This document shows positions 43,860 to 52,413 of a stretch of 64,000 nucleotides of DNA, one piece after another. The notes below the pieces were generated by a model. The model was given only the letters and a program-made list of their open reading frames with translations. It was not told where the DNA came from and searched no databases. Both the position numbers and the translations under genes were made by a program. Origin of the DNA: Nocardia sp. NBC_01327 (lineage in GTDB: Bacteria; Actinomycetota; Actinomycetes; Mycobacteriales; Mycobacteriaceae); the NCBI RefSeq assembly GCF_035958815.1, contig NZ_CP108383.1:186001-250000 (forward strand), given 5' to 3'. The first letter of the stretch is position 1; every line of letters begins with the position of its first letter.

Positions 43860-45080
43860 ATGGCACTGAGTGCCGGTACCAGAAGGACGGTGGCCTGCCT
43901 GCTCGTGGGGCTGGGTGCATTGCTGCTCGTCGCCGCGATCATGATCCCCACCTACACGGTGAGCCGTCTCGCGAAAACCCCGCTTGACCTGGAGATCACG
44001 ACCGTCGCGACCAACGTCCCAGGAGCGCCCAGCGAAGTCCTCGACTCCAAGTCGCTGACCTCACCGACCGGTGCGGCCAAGGTCGACACCAACGTTCCGC
44101 TGTTCTCACAGCGCTTCCTCACCGTCGAAGATCCGTCGGACGCCTCGGAAATGACCATTCAGGCCGGTCAGACCCTGCGGCGCACGGATAAGCAGGGCGA
44201 CACCGGCCTGCTGACCGCCCTCGTCGACCGCGTCACCATCGATCGCAAGAACGGCATGCCCGTCGATGCCGTCGACGGCGGCCCCAACGGCTCGATCGCC
44301 GCGACCGTCGACAAGAAGGGTGCGGCAGTTATGGAACCGGTGCAGCACACCGGACTGCAGTACCGCTTCCCGATCGGCACCGACAAGAAGACGTACCCGT
44401 ACTTCGACGTCAATGTGCGCAAGACCTTCGACATCAATTTCGTCGAAGAGACCGAGATCAATGACATGAAGGTCTACCACTTCCAGCAGACCATCCCCGT
44501 CACCGATCTCTCCACCGTCGTCAACTCCCCCACCAACAAGCTCGCGCTGCCCGCCGAGAAGTGGGGCGTGGACGGCGGAGACACCCCGATCACCATGACC
44601 CGCTTCTACACCAACACGCGTGACGTGTGGGTGGAGCCGAAGACCGGCACGGTCATCAAGGGTGGCGAGCAGATCCACCAGTTCTACGCGCGCGATGCCG
44701 CCAAGCCCGAGGTCACCGTCCTCAACGCGCACCTGGTCTTCGATGAGAACACCATCGAATCGCAGATCTCCGTGGCCAAGACGAATATCGACAAGCTGTC
44801 GCTCTACGGCCGCACGCTGCCGATCGTGTTCGGCATCCTCGGCGCCATCGCCCTGATCGCCGGCCTGGTCATCGGCCTGCTCGGCGGTAATGGCAACGGC
44901 GGCACCCCCGTCCGCCGCGTCTCCCCCGCCGCCGGTGGTCCGGCTCCCGGTGGTCCCGCGCCCGGCGCCACGTTCCCCTCGAACCCTCCGCAGGGCCGAG
45001 TGGACCATTTCGCCGACGCCCCCACCCAGCAGATCGACATCAGCAAGACGCAACAGATCGACATGGACAAGAATCCCTGA
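43860..45080 (+). CDS. DUF3068 membrane protein (PorA-family-like)
   Basis: 406 residues from ATG 43860 with AGGAGA 7 bases upstream. One N-terminal membrane helix (~12-32), a ~290-residue beta-rich extracytoplasmic domain, a second helix (~323-346, VFGILGAIALIAGLVIGLLG) and a Pro/Gly-rich cytoplasmic tail ending QQIDMDKNP. This is DUF3068 (Rv0227c type), conserved in mycolate bacteria and genetically linked to envelope transport genes. Function is unknown. The extracytoplasmic domain between two helices resembles a scaffold or partner for lipid transport (inference). Monocistronic, with its own promoter and terminator. Confidence 0.85.
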   Translation: MALSAGTRRTVACLLVGLGALLLVAAIMIPTYTVSRLAKTPLDLEITTVATNVPGAPSEVLDSKSLTSPTGAAKVDTNVPLFSQRFLTVEDPSDASEMTIQAGQTLRRTDKQGDTGLLTALVDRVTIDRKNGMPVDAVDGGPNGSIAATVDKKGAAVMEPVQHTGLQYRFPIGTDKKTYPYFDVNVRKTFDINFVEETEINDMKVYHFQQTIPVTDLSTVVNSPTNKLALPAEKWGVDGGDTPITMTRFYTNTRDVWVEPKTGTVIKGGEQIHQFYARDAAKPEVTVLNAHLVFDENTIESQISVAKTNIDKLSLYGRTLPIVFGILGAIALIAGLVIGLLGGNGNGGTPVRRVSPAAGGPAPGGPAPGATFPSNPPQGRVDHFADAPTQQIDISKTQQIDMDKNP

Positions 45081-45093
45081 TCGGATTCGTCCC

Positions 45094-45128
45094 AGCGGCC
45101 CCGCACCTGCGAAAGGTGCGGGGCCGCT
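45094..45128 (+). terminator. Terminator of the DUF3068 gene
   Basis: A perfect 15-bp stem AGCGGCCCCGCACCT (45094-45108) with its complement (45114-45128) and loop GCGAA. Nothing else was recognised in 45129-45385. Confidence 0.75.
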
Positions 45129-45385
45129 CCCGTTTCCGACCTCGGCGCGCATCCCCGCACTCGCTGCCGGAGGTCCCACCCGACCGCACAGCCCGCATCC
45201 GAACTTCACAGCCGCTACCTAGGTGTGCGGCACGGACGTGGGCTGTGCGGTTACCCCGAGGGTGAGGTTCCGGCGGAGTCGGGTGCGGTGTTGTGACTTC
45301 GGCGAGGCAGAGCCTTTCGGGCGCGAGGCGGATGTGGAACGGGGTGGGAGGGGAGCGGCGGGAGGGGGATGGGAGCATTGCGGGC

Positions 45386-46876
45386 GTGTCCGTTGTACGT
45401 CGTCTACCCGTGGTCGCGGACCTGACGTTGGTGACGGCGGGGGCCATGACGGCGAATGTGGCGGGGTATCTGCTGCAGTTGCTGGCCAGTCGGTGGCTGG
45501 GGGTTACCGGATACAGCTCGTTCGCGAGTCTGCTCGCGGTGCAGCTGCTGTGCGCGGTGCCCGCTCTGGCATTGCAGAACGTGGTGGCGCGCGAGATCGT
45601 GCGCGGGGCGAGTGTTGCGGCGGCGCGGGGGCTGGCGCTGCGATGTGCGGGACTGGTCGCGGTGGTGGCCGTGCCGCTGATTCCCCTGGTGAGTGCGGTG
45701 CTGTCGGTGAGCTTCGCGGCCTCGGCCGCCGCGCTGTGCGCCGCGCCCGTGCTGGTGCTGCTCTCCGGTGAGCAGGGGATATTGCAGGGGCGCAGCCGAT
45801 TCCGCGAGTTGGCCATTGTGCTCGGCGGGGCCGGAATGGCGCGGGTGACACCAGCGGTGGTGGTTCTCGCGGCGGGTGGGGCAACCACAGCCGCACTGTG
45901 GGCTGCCGCAGCCGGAATCGCTGTCGCGGCACTCGGTGCCCGCCGGATGACGGACCTCACCGAGACTCGCACTGCCGATTTCGTGCGGACCATCGCGCCC
46001 GCCCCCAGCGGCGGCGCGACGTCCAGCACAACGGTTTTCGACGGTGCGGCCACGTCCAACGCACCGGCACTCGACACTGCGGGTGCCTCCGGCTCACCAG
46101 TTCGCGAAAGTGTGCCGACCTCTAACTCCCCGGTTCTCGAGGGTGCGGGAGCTACTGGTGTGGCGGGTCTCGATGGTGGCGCAGCCGTTCTAGATCCGGC
46201 TGGGGCTCGGGGTGGGGTGGGTCTTGCGGGGCGGGTGCGGGGGTATGTGGGTGGGGTCGGTCCGGTGTTCCGGGCGGTGCAGGTGCAGGCGGCGCTGATG
46301 GCCCTGTCGGCGGCGGATTTGATTGTTTCGCGAATCGTGCTCAGCGAGAGCGATGCTGGGCGGTACGCGCTGGGTGCCATTGCCGCGAAGATCGCGTTCT
46401 GGCTGCCGCAGGCGGTGGGGGTGGTGCTATATCCGCGGATGGCGCAGCCGCAGCATTCCGCGCGGGCTGTGCGGTCGGCGCTCGCCGTACTGGTGGGGGT
46501 CGGGGCGGTGGCGGTGGCGGGTGCGGCGGTGGCGGCGCCGCTCGCGCCGATGCTCGCCGGGCACGATTACGCGCCGGTGCAGGGACTGCTGTGGATGTTC
46601 GCGCTCAATGGCGCACTGCTCGCGGTGCTGCAGGGTGCGCTGCTGTCCGCCATCGCGGCGGATCGGACGGCTCCGGCCGCCATCACCTGGCTGGGTCTGG
46701 CTGTGGGCGTGGGCGTCATGCTGACCTGCACGCATTCGGTGTCGAGCTTGATCATGGTCGCGACAGCCGCGTCCGCGGTCACCACCCTCGTCATTACGAT
46801 CCTCGCCTTGCGCACCGCGCGGGAAGCGGGCGAAAGGGCTTCGAGCGTCCCCGGTTTCGGTGCGAGCGGCGCATAG
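45386..46876 (+). CDS. Polytopic membrane protein of the polysaccharide-flippase (MOP/Wzx) type
   Basis: 496 residues from GTG 45386 (a frame open to GTG 45293 adds a charged leader that is unlikely). The hydrophobic pattern gives roughly a dozen helices. The N-terminal TLVTAGAMTANVAGYLLQLLASRWLG, then YSSFASLLAVQLL, and the central ADLIVSRIVLSESDAGRYALGAIAAKI are typical of Wzx/MurJ-like lipid-linked sugar flippases. A loop of ~90 residues (roughly 46010-46220) is low-complexity, made of imperfect TSN-x-P-x-L-x-x-AGA-like repeats. Its likely job is to move a lipid-linked glycan across the membrane, together with the GT4 and GT-C-like neighbours. The stop sits 9 bases before the next gene start. 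Confidence 0.7.
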   Translation: MSVVRRLPVVADLTLVTAGAMTANVAGYLLQLLASRWLGVTGYSSFASLLAVQLLCAVPALALQNVVAREIVRGASVAAARGLALRCAGLVAVVAVPLIPLVSAVLSVSFAASAAALCAAPVLVLLSGEQGILQGRSRFRELAIVLGGAGMARVTPAVVVLAAGGATTAALWAAAAGIAVAALGARRMTDLTETRTADFVRTIAPAPSGGATSSTTVFDGAATSNAPALDTAGASGSPVRESVPTSNSPVLEGAGATGVAGLDGGAAVLDPAGARGGVGLAGRVRGYVGGVGPVFRAVQVQAALMALSAADLIVSRIVLSESDAGRYALGAIAAKIAFWLPQAVGVVLYPRMAQPQHSARAVRSALAVLVGVGAVAVAGAAVAAPLAPMLAGHDYAPVQGLLWMFALNGALLAVLQGALLSAIAADRTAPAAITWLGLAVGVGVMLTCTHSVSSLIMVATAASAVTTLVITILALRTAREAGERASSVPGFGASGA

Positions 46877-46885
46877 GGTGCCGGT

Positions 46886-48970
46886 GTGAGTGTGCGGGGC
46901 CGCGAGCGGCGGTGGGCCGGGCTGGTGCCCGCCGGGTACAGCCTGGCGCTGGCGCTGCTGGTACTCGGGCCGCTGCTGGGCCCGGGATACCTGCTGCTCC
47001 GCGATGCCGTCAGCACCCCGCGCTCATACCTCACCGATTCAGCACTGGGACTCGGTGATGCCGCGCCCCGCGCCGTCCCCCAGGACGCGCTCATCGCCAC
47101 CCTCTCCCCGGTCATCGACGGCGGCCTGATCGTCAAAGTCATCCTGCTGGCGGCACTTTGGCTCGCCGGCTGGGGCGCCGCCACCCTCGCCCGCGACCTG
47201 CTCCGCGTCTCCACCGGACCTCAACTGGTGGCCGCCACCCTCGCCATCTGGAACCCCTACGTCGCCGAACGCCTCCTGCAGGGCCACTGGAGCCTCCTCA
47301 CCGGCTACGCCGCCCTCCCCTGGATTGCCCTCCTGGCCACCCGCTTACGCGCCGCCGCGGTCGTACCCGCGGCGGCAATCGACGCAGCCATACCTGCCGA
47401 CCCGCCGGTTGTGGTGGCAGGTGCGGCGCGGCTCTGCGGTCTCTCTTCTCGCCGATGCGTCACCTGGGCTGCGCTCGGGGGATGGCTGGCGGCTGCGGGA
47501 CTGACGCCGACTGGCTCACTGTTGGCCGGGTGTGTGGCATTCCTGCTGGTCGGGCGGAGGAATTTGGCTGGCGCAGTGGGGCTTTGGATCGTGGCGGCGG
47601 CGCCGTGGCTGGCGGCTACCGCACTCGCGGGAACGGGGGCCGAGCCATCGGATCCGGCGGGCGTGGCTGCCTTCGCGGCGCGGGCGGAGCCTTGGCTCGG
47701 GACACTGGGCAGCTTGGCGGGATTGGGCGGGATCTGGAACAGCACCGCTGTACCCGACTCCCGTACAACCTTTTTCGCGCTGATCGGCACGGTGCTGCTG
47801 CTCGGACTGGTCGCGACCGGCGTACACGCTGTCATCGGCAGGCGACCGCTCTCGGCCGGCGCAACAGCGAGGATCAGCCAGAGCGGCAATGGTGGTTCGC
47901 ACACAGGCACATTCGGCTCCGGCGCGGAGGTGAGTATCGGCGAGGACAGCTCGGAGGCCGCGGGTCCGCATACGTGTCGGGTACTGATCGCAATAGCGGT
48001 TGCGGCCGTGGTGCTACCGGCGCTCGGGGCGACGGGGTGGGGACTTTCGGCCGGGGAATTCCTGGTGACGAAGGTGCCGGGGGCGGGGCTGCTGCGGGAT
48101 ACGCAGAAATTCGTGGCGCTGGCCATGCCCGGATTCGCGCTGTGCGCGGCGGCCGGATGCCGGGCGGTGTCCGAACGTATTTCGGCGGGACGAGCCGGCA
48201 CTTCAGACCCGATCGCCGAGCACAGCGCAATGGCGCACGGCGCAATCGCCGAGCACAGCGCAATGGCGCACGGCGCGATCCCCGAGGATAGCGCGGTGAC
48301 GCGCGACCGGAATGCGGGTGCTCGAATCGGCGGGGTCGCGGCGGTTTTCATTGTGCTCATGCTCGTGGCGCTGCCTGATCTGGCCTGGGGTGTGGGCGGG
48401 GCACTGCGGCCGGTGCGGTATCCGGGTGGGTGGGAGCGGGTGGCCGGGATGGTCGAGGCGCCGGGGGATGTGGCGGTACTGCCGGGCGGGATGTTCCGGA
48501 AGTTCCGATATTCCGGTAGCGCACCGGTTTTGGATCCGGCGCCGCGCCTGCTGCCGCGAGATGTGCTGCAAACGGGCGAACTTCCGGTGCACGGTGCGAC
48601 GGTGTCCGGGGAGGGTGTGCGGGCGCATACGGCCGAGCAATTGCTGCTGCGCGGCGGCTCGGCACGCGAGCTGGCCGATCTGGGAGTGGGATGGGTACTG
48701 GTCGAGCGCGGCACGCCCGGCCCGCTGGGCGAATCGAAAACCACACTGGCCGAACTGAACTCGGTCTACAGCGATGCCGATCTACAGCTCTATCGGGTGC
48801 CGGGCAGCATTGCCGATCACGATGCGTCTGCTTCTTCGCGGCGGATTGCCGGGGCGGCGCATCTCCTGTGGGCCGTCCTACTCTGCGGCGGAATCCTTTC
48901 CGCGGCAGCACATATGGTCAGTCTTTCGGGAATCCCACAACGAATCCGACGAGAATCACGACCACGCTGA
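46886..48970 (+). CDS. Large multi-spanning membrane protein, GT-C-like, unknown function
   Basis: 694 residues from GTG 46886. It has about 12 membrane helices; the block IWNPYVAERLLQGHWSLLTG followed by YAALPWIALLA is shared with GT-C-like actinobacterial envelope proteins, and the catalytic acidic residues expected in the first outer loop may be in SPVIDGG or upstream RDAVSTPRSYL. The region corresponds to Rv0226c by position. A loop contains a 33-base tandem duplication (48212-48277) that repeats EHSAMAHGAIA. It follows the flippase-like gene closely (9 bases), so the two form an operon. Confidence 0.7.
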   Translation: MSVRGRERRWAGLVPAGYSLALALLVLGPLLGPGYLLLRDAVSTPRSYLTDSALGLGDAAPRAVPQDALIATLSPVIDGGLIVKVILLAALWLAGWGAATLARDLLRVSTGPQLVAATLAIWNPYVAERLLQGHWSLLTGYAALPWIALLATRLRAAAVVPAAAIDAAIPADPPVVVAGAARLCGLSSRRCVTWAALGGWLAAAGLTPTGSLLAGCVAFLLVGRRNLAGAVGLWIVAAAPWLAATALAGTGAEPSDPAGVAAFAARAEPWLGTLGSLAGLGGIWNSTAVPDSRTTFFALIGTVLLLGLVATGVHAVIGRRPLSAGATARISQSGNGGSHTGTFGSGAEVSIGEDSSEAAGPHTCRVLIAIAVAAVVLPALGATGWGLSAGEFLVTKVPGAGLLRDTQKFVALAMPGFALCAAAGCRAVSERISAGRAGTSDPIAEHSAMAHGAIAEHSAMAHGAIPEDSAVTRDRNAGARIGGVAAVFIVLMLVALPDLAWGVGGALRPVRYPGGWERVAGMVEAPGDVAVLPGGMFRKFRYSGSAPVLDPAPRLLPRDVLQTGELPVHGATVSGEGVRAHTAEQLLLRGGSARELADLGVGWVLVERGTPGPLGESKTTLAELNSVYSDADLQLYRVPGSIADHDASASSRRIAGAAHLLWAVLLCGGILSAAAHMVSLSGIPQRIRRESRPR

Positions 48971-48998
48971 TCACGACGATTATGGGAATAATCCACAT
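48918..48998 (-). CDS. Candidate 26-residue single-helix membrane peptide
   Basis: MWIIPIIVVISVVVILVGFV then VGFPKD: a nearly pure membrane helix with a short charged end. It starts 33 bases after the stop of the glycosyltransferase gene (49032) on the same strand and overlaps the last codons of the opposite gene. No family is known to me. Its position and the clean helix argue for a real gene; the ribosome binding site is weak (GTAGG). Confidence 0.45.
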   Translation of the reverse strand: MWIIPIIVVISVVVILVGFVVGFPKD

Positions 48999-49031
48999 AC
49001 CTACGAGGCTACGACCCGCAGTAGTGCATTG

Positions 49032-50210
49032 CTATGGCTGCAGGACAGCGCTTCCGGCGACAAGTCCGGACATCCGTTCCCCGCGCGCTACCGCCGACAG
49101 CACGTGGAAGACCCCGTTTCCGGTTTGCTCCCAGGAGAATTCGCGCGCTCGCGCCCGGGCCTTCTCCCCCAGTACCGTCCGTGCTTCGGCATTGCCGAGC
49201 AGATCGCCCACGGCCTCGGTCAGTTGCGCCGCATCGTCCACGAGGACTCCGGTCACGCCGTCCACGATGGAATCGGTGAGCCCGCGGGAGCTGCGGTAGC
49301 CGACCGTCGGCACACCGTGCTGCGCCGCCTCGATCACCGCCAGGCCCCAGCCCTCCTTGCGCGAGGGCAGCACATGCACCCAGGCGCGGGACAGCAGTTC
49401 GTGTTTGCGGTGTTCGTCGACATGCCCGTGGAAGGTGACGGCGTCGGCTATGCCCAGTTCATCGGCGTGCGCGCGGAGGTTTCCGGCCCACCAGCCGCCG
49501 CCGATCACATCCAGGTGCAGTCCGGGAACGCGCCCGCGCAATCCCGCGACCACGGCCATGGCGTCTTCGATCTGCTTGTGCGGCACCAGCCGGGACAGCA
49601 CGACAATGCTCGGATGCTCGGTGCGGGTGCTGTCGTCTCCGGCGGTGACCTGCGCGGGCACGGCCTCGGCGCCATTGCGCACCACCGCAATTCGAGTTCC
49701 CTCGACGCCCAGCGCGGTCAGTTCCTCGGCCGACGGCAGTGACACCGTCAAGTATTGATTGCCCCGGTGCACGCGCGGCGACAGCCGGGACTCGATCCAC
49801 CAGCCGATCCGCCCGACCAGTCGTCCCGCGACCGGCCACTGCTCCCGATGCCCGTGATGCACCAGCACCACCGTCGGCGCGGCCGCCGCGGCCTGTGCGA
49901 AGAAGGGGATTCCGTTCTGGGTGTCGATCACCGCATCCGGCCGCACCCCGCGCAACGGCCCGACCCCGAGCCGGCCCAGGGCGATCGCGGCCAGCGCCCG
50001 CGGATACACGGTGTACCGCCCACCACCCCGGCTGATATCGATCCCCTCGACATGCTCCCGCCGGGCCGCGCCCGCATACCGCGCAGTCCGCAGCGTCACC
50101 TTCACGCCCCGGGCCGCCAGCTGCGCCCCCACCTGCTCCAGATACCGCTCACTCCCCCCGCCCTGCGGATGCCCGGTGTCGCGCCAGCACAGCAGCAGCA
50201 CTTCACGCAC
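49032..50210 (-). CDS. GT4-type glycosyltransferase
   Basis: 392 residues from GTG 50210 (GGAGAT upstream); in-frame starts at 50264 and 50294 are alternatives. A two-domain GT-B fold: the N-terminal part begins REVLLLCWRDTGHPQGGGSE, a typical donor-side Gly-rich loop, and the C-terminal part has SIVVLSRLVPHKQIEDAM, VIGGGWW and the E-x7-E motif in PSRKEGWGLAVIEAAQHG. Such enzymes use NDP- or lipid-linked sugars on the cytoplasmic face. Position equals Rv0225. It is divergent from the methyltransferase at 50569 and lies opposite to the flippase-like/GT-C-like genes, suggesting a common glycolipid. Confidence 0.85.
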   Translation of the reverse strand: MREVLLLCWRDTGHPQGGGSERYLEQVGAQLAARGVKVTLRTARYAGAARREHVEGIDISRGGGRYTVYPRALAAIALGRLGVGPLRGVRPDAVIDTQNGIPFFAQAAAAAPTVVLVHHGHREQWPVAGRLVGRIGWWIESRLSPRVHRGNQYLTVSLPSAEELTALGVEGTRIAVVRNGAEAVPAQVTAGDDSTRTEHPSIVVLSRLVPHKQIEDAMAVVAGLRGRVPGLHLDVIGGGWWAGNLRAHADELGIADAVTFHGHVDEHRKHELLSRAWVHVLPSRKEGWGLAVIEAAQHGVPTVGYRSSRGLTDSIVDGVTGVLVDDAAQLTEAVGDLLGNAEARTVLGEKARARAREFSWEQTGNGVFHVLSAVARGERMSGLVAGSAVLQP

Positions 50211-50568
50211 GGGACGATCTCCAGGGTCAATGGCAGGGGGACAGCGAACAATGCGCTCCACCATATAACCCAGCCCCCGGTCTTGACCCAGCACCGGCCA
50301 CCCGACTTTGTACCGACCGGCTCGTCACAGCAGCGTGCCGCGGCCGGTTTACCCCGCGGGGGCAGCCACCAGGCGCGGATGGACAGCTACCGCCTTCGAA
50401 AAAGGCGACGACCGATTTCGCGAGGATCGGGGTAACTCCCGGGGCACCCCCGGACCTTGTCACCCGCCTGACCGCGGCACGGATGCTCGGCCGGTGGGGG
50501 CACTTACCTGCCCGCCGAAGTTCCGGGGAGGCGGAACAGGCACGTGTCACTGTGCGAGACTGCTCGGC

Positions 50569-51393
50569 GTGCTTCGAGCCGAGGGGACCCATTCCGGAAG
50601 ACCGCGTTTTGCCCGGCGGGCCACGTTGCGGCGGTCGCTACGGCTGCTGGGGAGTTTCCGGTTCGAACAGACCGATCCCGGGCTGTTCTACGGCGGTGTG
50701 GCCACCGATACGGCCGATCTGGTGGCCGATTTCTATCGGGATCTGACGGGGCGGTCGCTGCGCGGCACCATTGTGCTGGACGTGGGCGGCGGGCCCGGAT
50801 ATTTCGCGGACGAATTCGAGCGCGCGGGGGCGCGGTATCTGCCGGTGGAACCGGATCCGTCGGAGATGCATGCGGCGGGGTTGCGCGTGGCGGGCGCGGT
50901 GCGCGGATCGGGAATGGCGCTGCCCTTTCGCGACAATGCCGTAGATGTCTGCATTTCTTCGAATGTGGCCGAACATGTACCGCAGCCGTGGGTGATGGCC
51001 GAGGAAATGCTGCGTGTCATCAAACCCGGTGGGCTGATGGTCTTTTCGTACACCGTGTGGTTCGGCCCGTTCGGCGGGCACGAGACCGGGCCGTGGCACT
51101 ATCTGGGCGGAGAGTTCGCGGCACGGCGATACCGGCGGAAGCAGGGGCGGGAGCCGAAGAACCGATTCGGCACCTCATTGTTCGCGGTGGGCGCGGCCGA
51201 GGGGCTGCGCTGGGCACGGCAGACACCGGACGACGTGCAGGTGCTGGCCGTTTTCCCGCGCTATCACCCACGGTGGGCCTGGTGGGTGGTGCATGTTCCG
51301 GCGGTGCGTGAACTACTGGTGAGCAACCTGGTGGTGATTGCGACGAAACAGGACTCAGCGCTGCAGTCTGCCGCGCCGCCAGATTCTGCCTAA
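50569..51393 (+). CDS. SAM-dependent methyltransferase (Rv0224c type)
   Basis: 274 residues from GTG 50569. Motif I is VLDVGGGPGYFADEF, followed by VEPDPSEMHAAG, SGMALPFRDNAVDVCISSNVAEHV (motif IV) and EMLRVIKPGGLMVFSYTVW. The first ~30 residues contain ARRATLRRSLRLLGSFRFEQTDP, the start I recall for M. tuberculosis Rv0224c. The acceptor is unknown; the nearby glycosyltransferase suggests a sugar or lipid. The end overlaps a small minus-strand ORF (51355-51657). Confidence 0.82.
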   Translation: MLRAEGTHSGRPRFARRATLRRSLRLLGSFRFEQTDPGLFYGGVATDTADLVADFYRDLTGRSLRGTIVLDVGGGPGYFADEFERAGARYLPVEPDPSEMHAAGLRVAGAVRGSGMALPFRDNAVDVCISSNVAEHVPQPWVMAEEMLRVIKPGGLMVFSYTVWFGPFGGHETGPWHYLGGEFAARRYRRKQGREPKNRFGTSLFAVGAAEGLRWARQTPDDVQVLAVFPRYHPRWAWWVVHVPAVRELLVSNLVVIATKQDSALQSAAPPDSA

Positions 51394-51657
51394 TCCGCCG
51401 GTGCATTCCGGTTCGCTCCAGGGTGACTCCTGGGTTGCGAGCCCGACCGTCTCCATTGCTGTGAGCCCGACCCGGCCGGCCAGCTCATTCACTGCGGCAA
51501 CGGCTTCCGCTGCCTGCAACGCCGCAGCAGCCTGCTCGGTGGTGAGGGTGCGGCCCGGCAGGAATGACACCACCCAGCCGCCGACCCCCACGCTTTTCGC
51601 CTGATGAGGGGTGAGATCACTTGTCATCAACGATCTGTCGACCACTTGCACCGCCAT
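51355..51657 (-). CDS. Small protein of unknown function in a lower-GC interval
   Basis: 100 residues from ATG 51657 with GGGGAG upstream. Composition is Ala/Gly/Val-rich with TLTTEQAAAALQAAEAVAAV, an amphipathic helix that might dimerise, and a basic C-terminus (IWRRGRLQR). No domain recognised. It overlaps the end of the methyltransferase gene by 39 bases on the opposite strand. It and the next ORF lie in an interval of visibly lower GC content, which may be acquired DNA. Confidence 0.45.
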   Translation of the reverse strand: MAVQVVDRSLMTSDLTPHQAKSVGVGGWVVSFLPGRTLTTEQAAAALQAAEAVAAVNELAGRVGLTAMETVGLATQESPWSEPECTGGLGRIWRRGRLQR

Positions 51658-51860
51658 GACTCGGACTCCCCTGTGCGGTAACGGTTCATGTATCGAGCGA
51701 GCTATCTGCAATAGCTATAAAGCATGCTCGCTACAGGTGCCGAATGCAATAGTGCGTTTCACGAAAAGCGAACCGACAGGTTGGGATTCGATTCTCCCAT
51801 ATGCCAAGAGTTAGCCCGAGGTATGCGGAAGTAGTTGCGCGCCTTGCCCTCCGGTACCGC

Positions 51861-52064
51861 TCAGAGGTCGGCGACGACCAATCGCAGCACCGGCTGACCC
51901 TTGCGCGCCGCACCGCGCGTACTTTCGACGACCTCCACCTGCCAGCCCGGCGGCAACACCCGCTGCAACTGACCGGCAGCCCGCTGCATCGGCGTACTCG
52001 CGGGCACCACAGGACTTTCGGTGAACTCGGGAAAAATGAAAGAGTCGATGTCCACAGCGGTCAT
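51861..52064 (-). CDS. Small protein of unknown function
   Basis: 67 residues from ATG 52064 (GAGAGG upstream). It starts TAVDIDSFIFPEF and ends GQPVLRLVVADL, possibly a small alpha/beta protein. No family recognised. It is in the same direction as 51355-51657 with 203 bases between, an interval that contains the inverted repeat AGCGAGC/GCTCGCT (51696-51702 and 51726-51732). Confidence 0.4.
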   Translation of the reverse strand: MTAVDIDSFIFPEFTESPVVPASTPMQRAAGQLQRVLPPGWQVEVVESTRGAARKGQPVLRLVVADL

Positions 52065-52343
52065 GCCGTTCGCCTACCTCTCACCAATGGAACCCAGGAC
52101 GTCTTGAACCAGTGCGTAGTGAACCCAGTGCGCGTCGAGCGAGTAACCGGCCTAGAGAGGAAAACAAAAGAGAGGCACGGCAACCAGAATAGCAGCAGCT
52201 AATTAATAGCAACCGGCCAGAACGGTCGGTCGAGCGAAGCCATGCAGAGCATAGGACACCAATAGGCAAACCGAATTGCGAACCGCGTTTCAGGAACGAG
52301 TTCACCGGCCGACAAATAGACCGAAGAGTCGAATTTCAGTTCC

Positions 52344-52387
52344 GTCCCGCTCAGCGGGACGCTCGTCCGGACAATCTTCCGGACAAT
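52344..52387 (+). promoter_or_regulatory. Hairpin and tandem direct repeats upstream of the aldehyde dehydrogenase
   Basis: GTCCCGC-TCA-GCGGGAC (52344-52360) is followed by two copies of TCCGGACAAT (52366-52375 and 52378-52387) with a 12-base period. They stand just before a -10-like TAACGT (52402-52407), so they are placed like activator or repressor sites. The remaining stretch 52065-52343 is AT-richer and shows no convincing gene. Confidence 0.45.
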
Positions 52388-52413
52388 GGGGAGCAAAACT
52401 GTAACGTGTTCTC

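Noticed and set aside
50227..50592. 121-residue minus-strand ORF in the glycosyltransferase/methyltransferase gap
   Set aside because: It overlaps the starts of both divergent genes and shows no domain or ribosome binding site.
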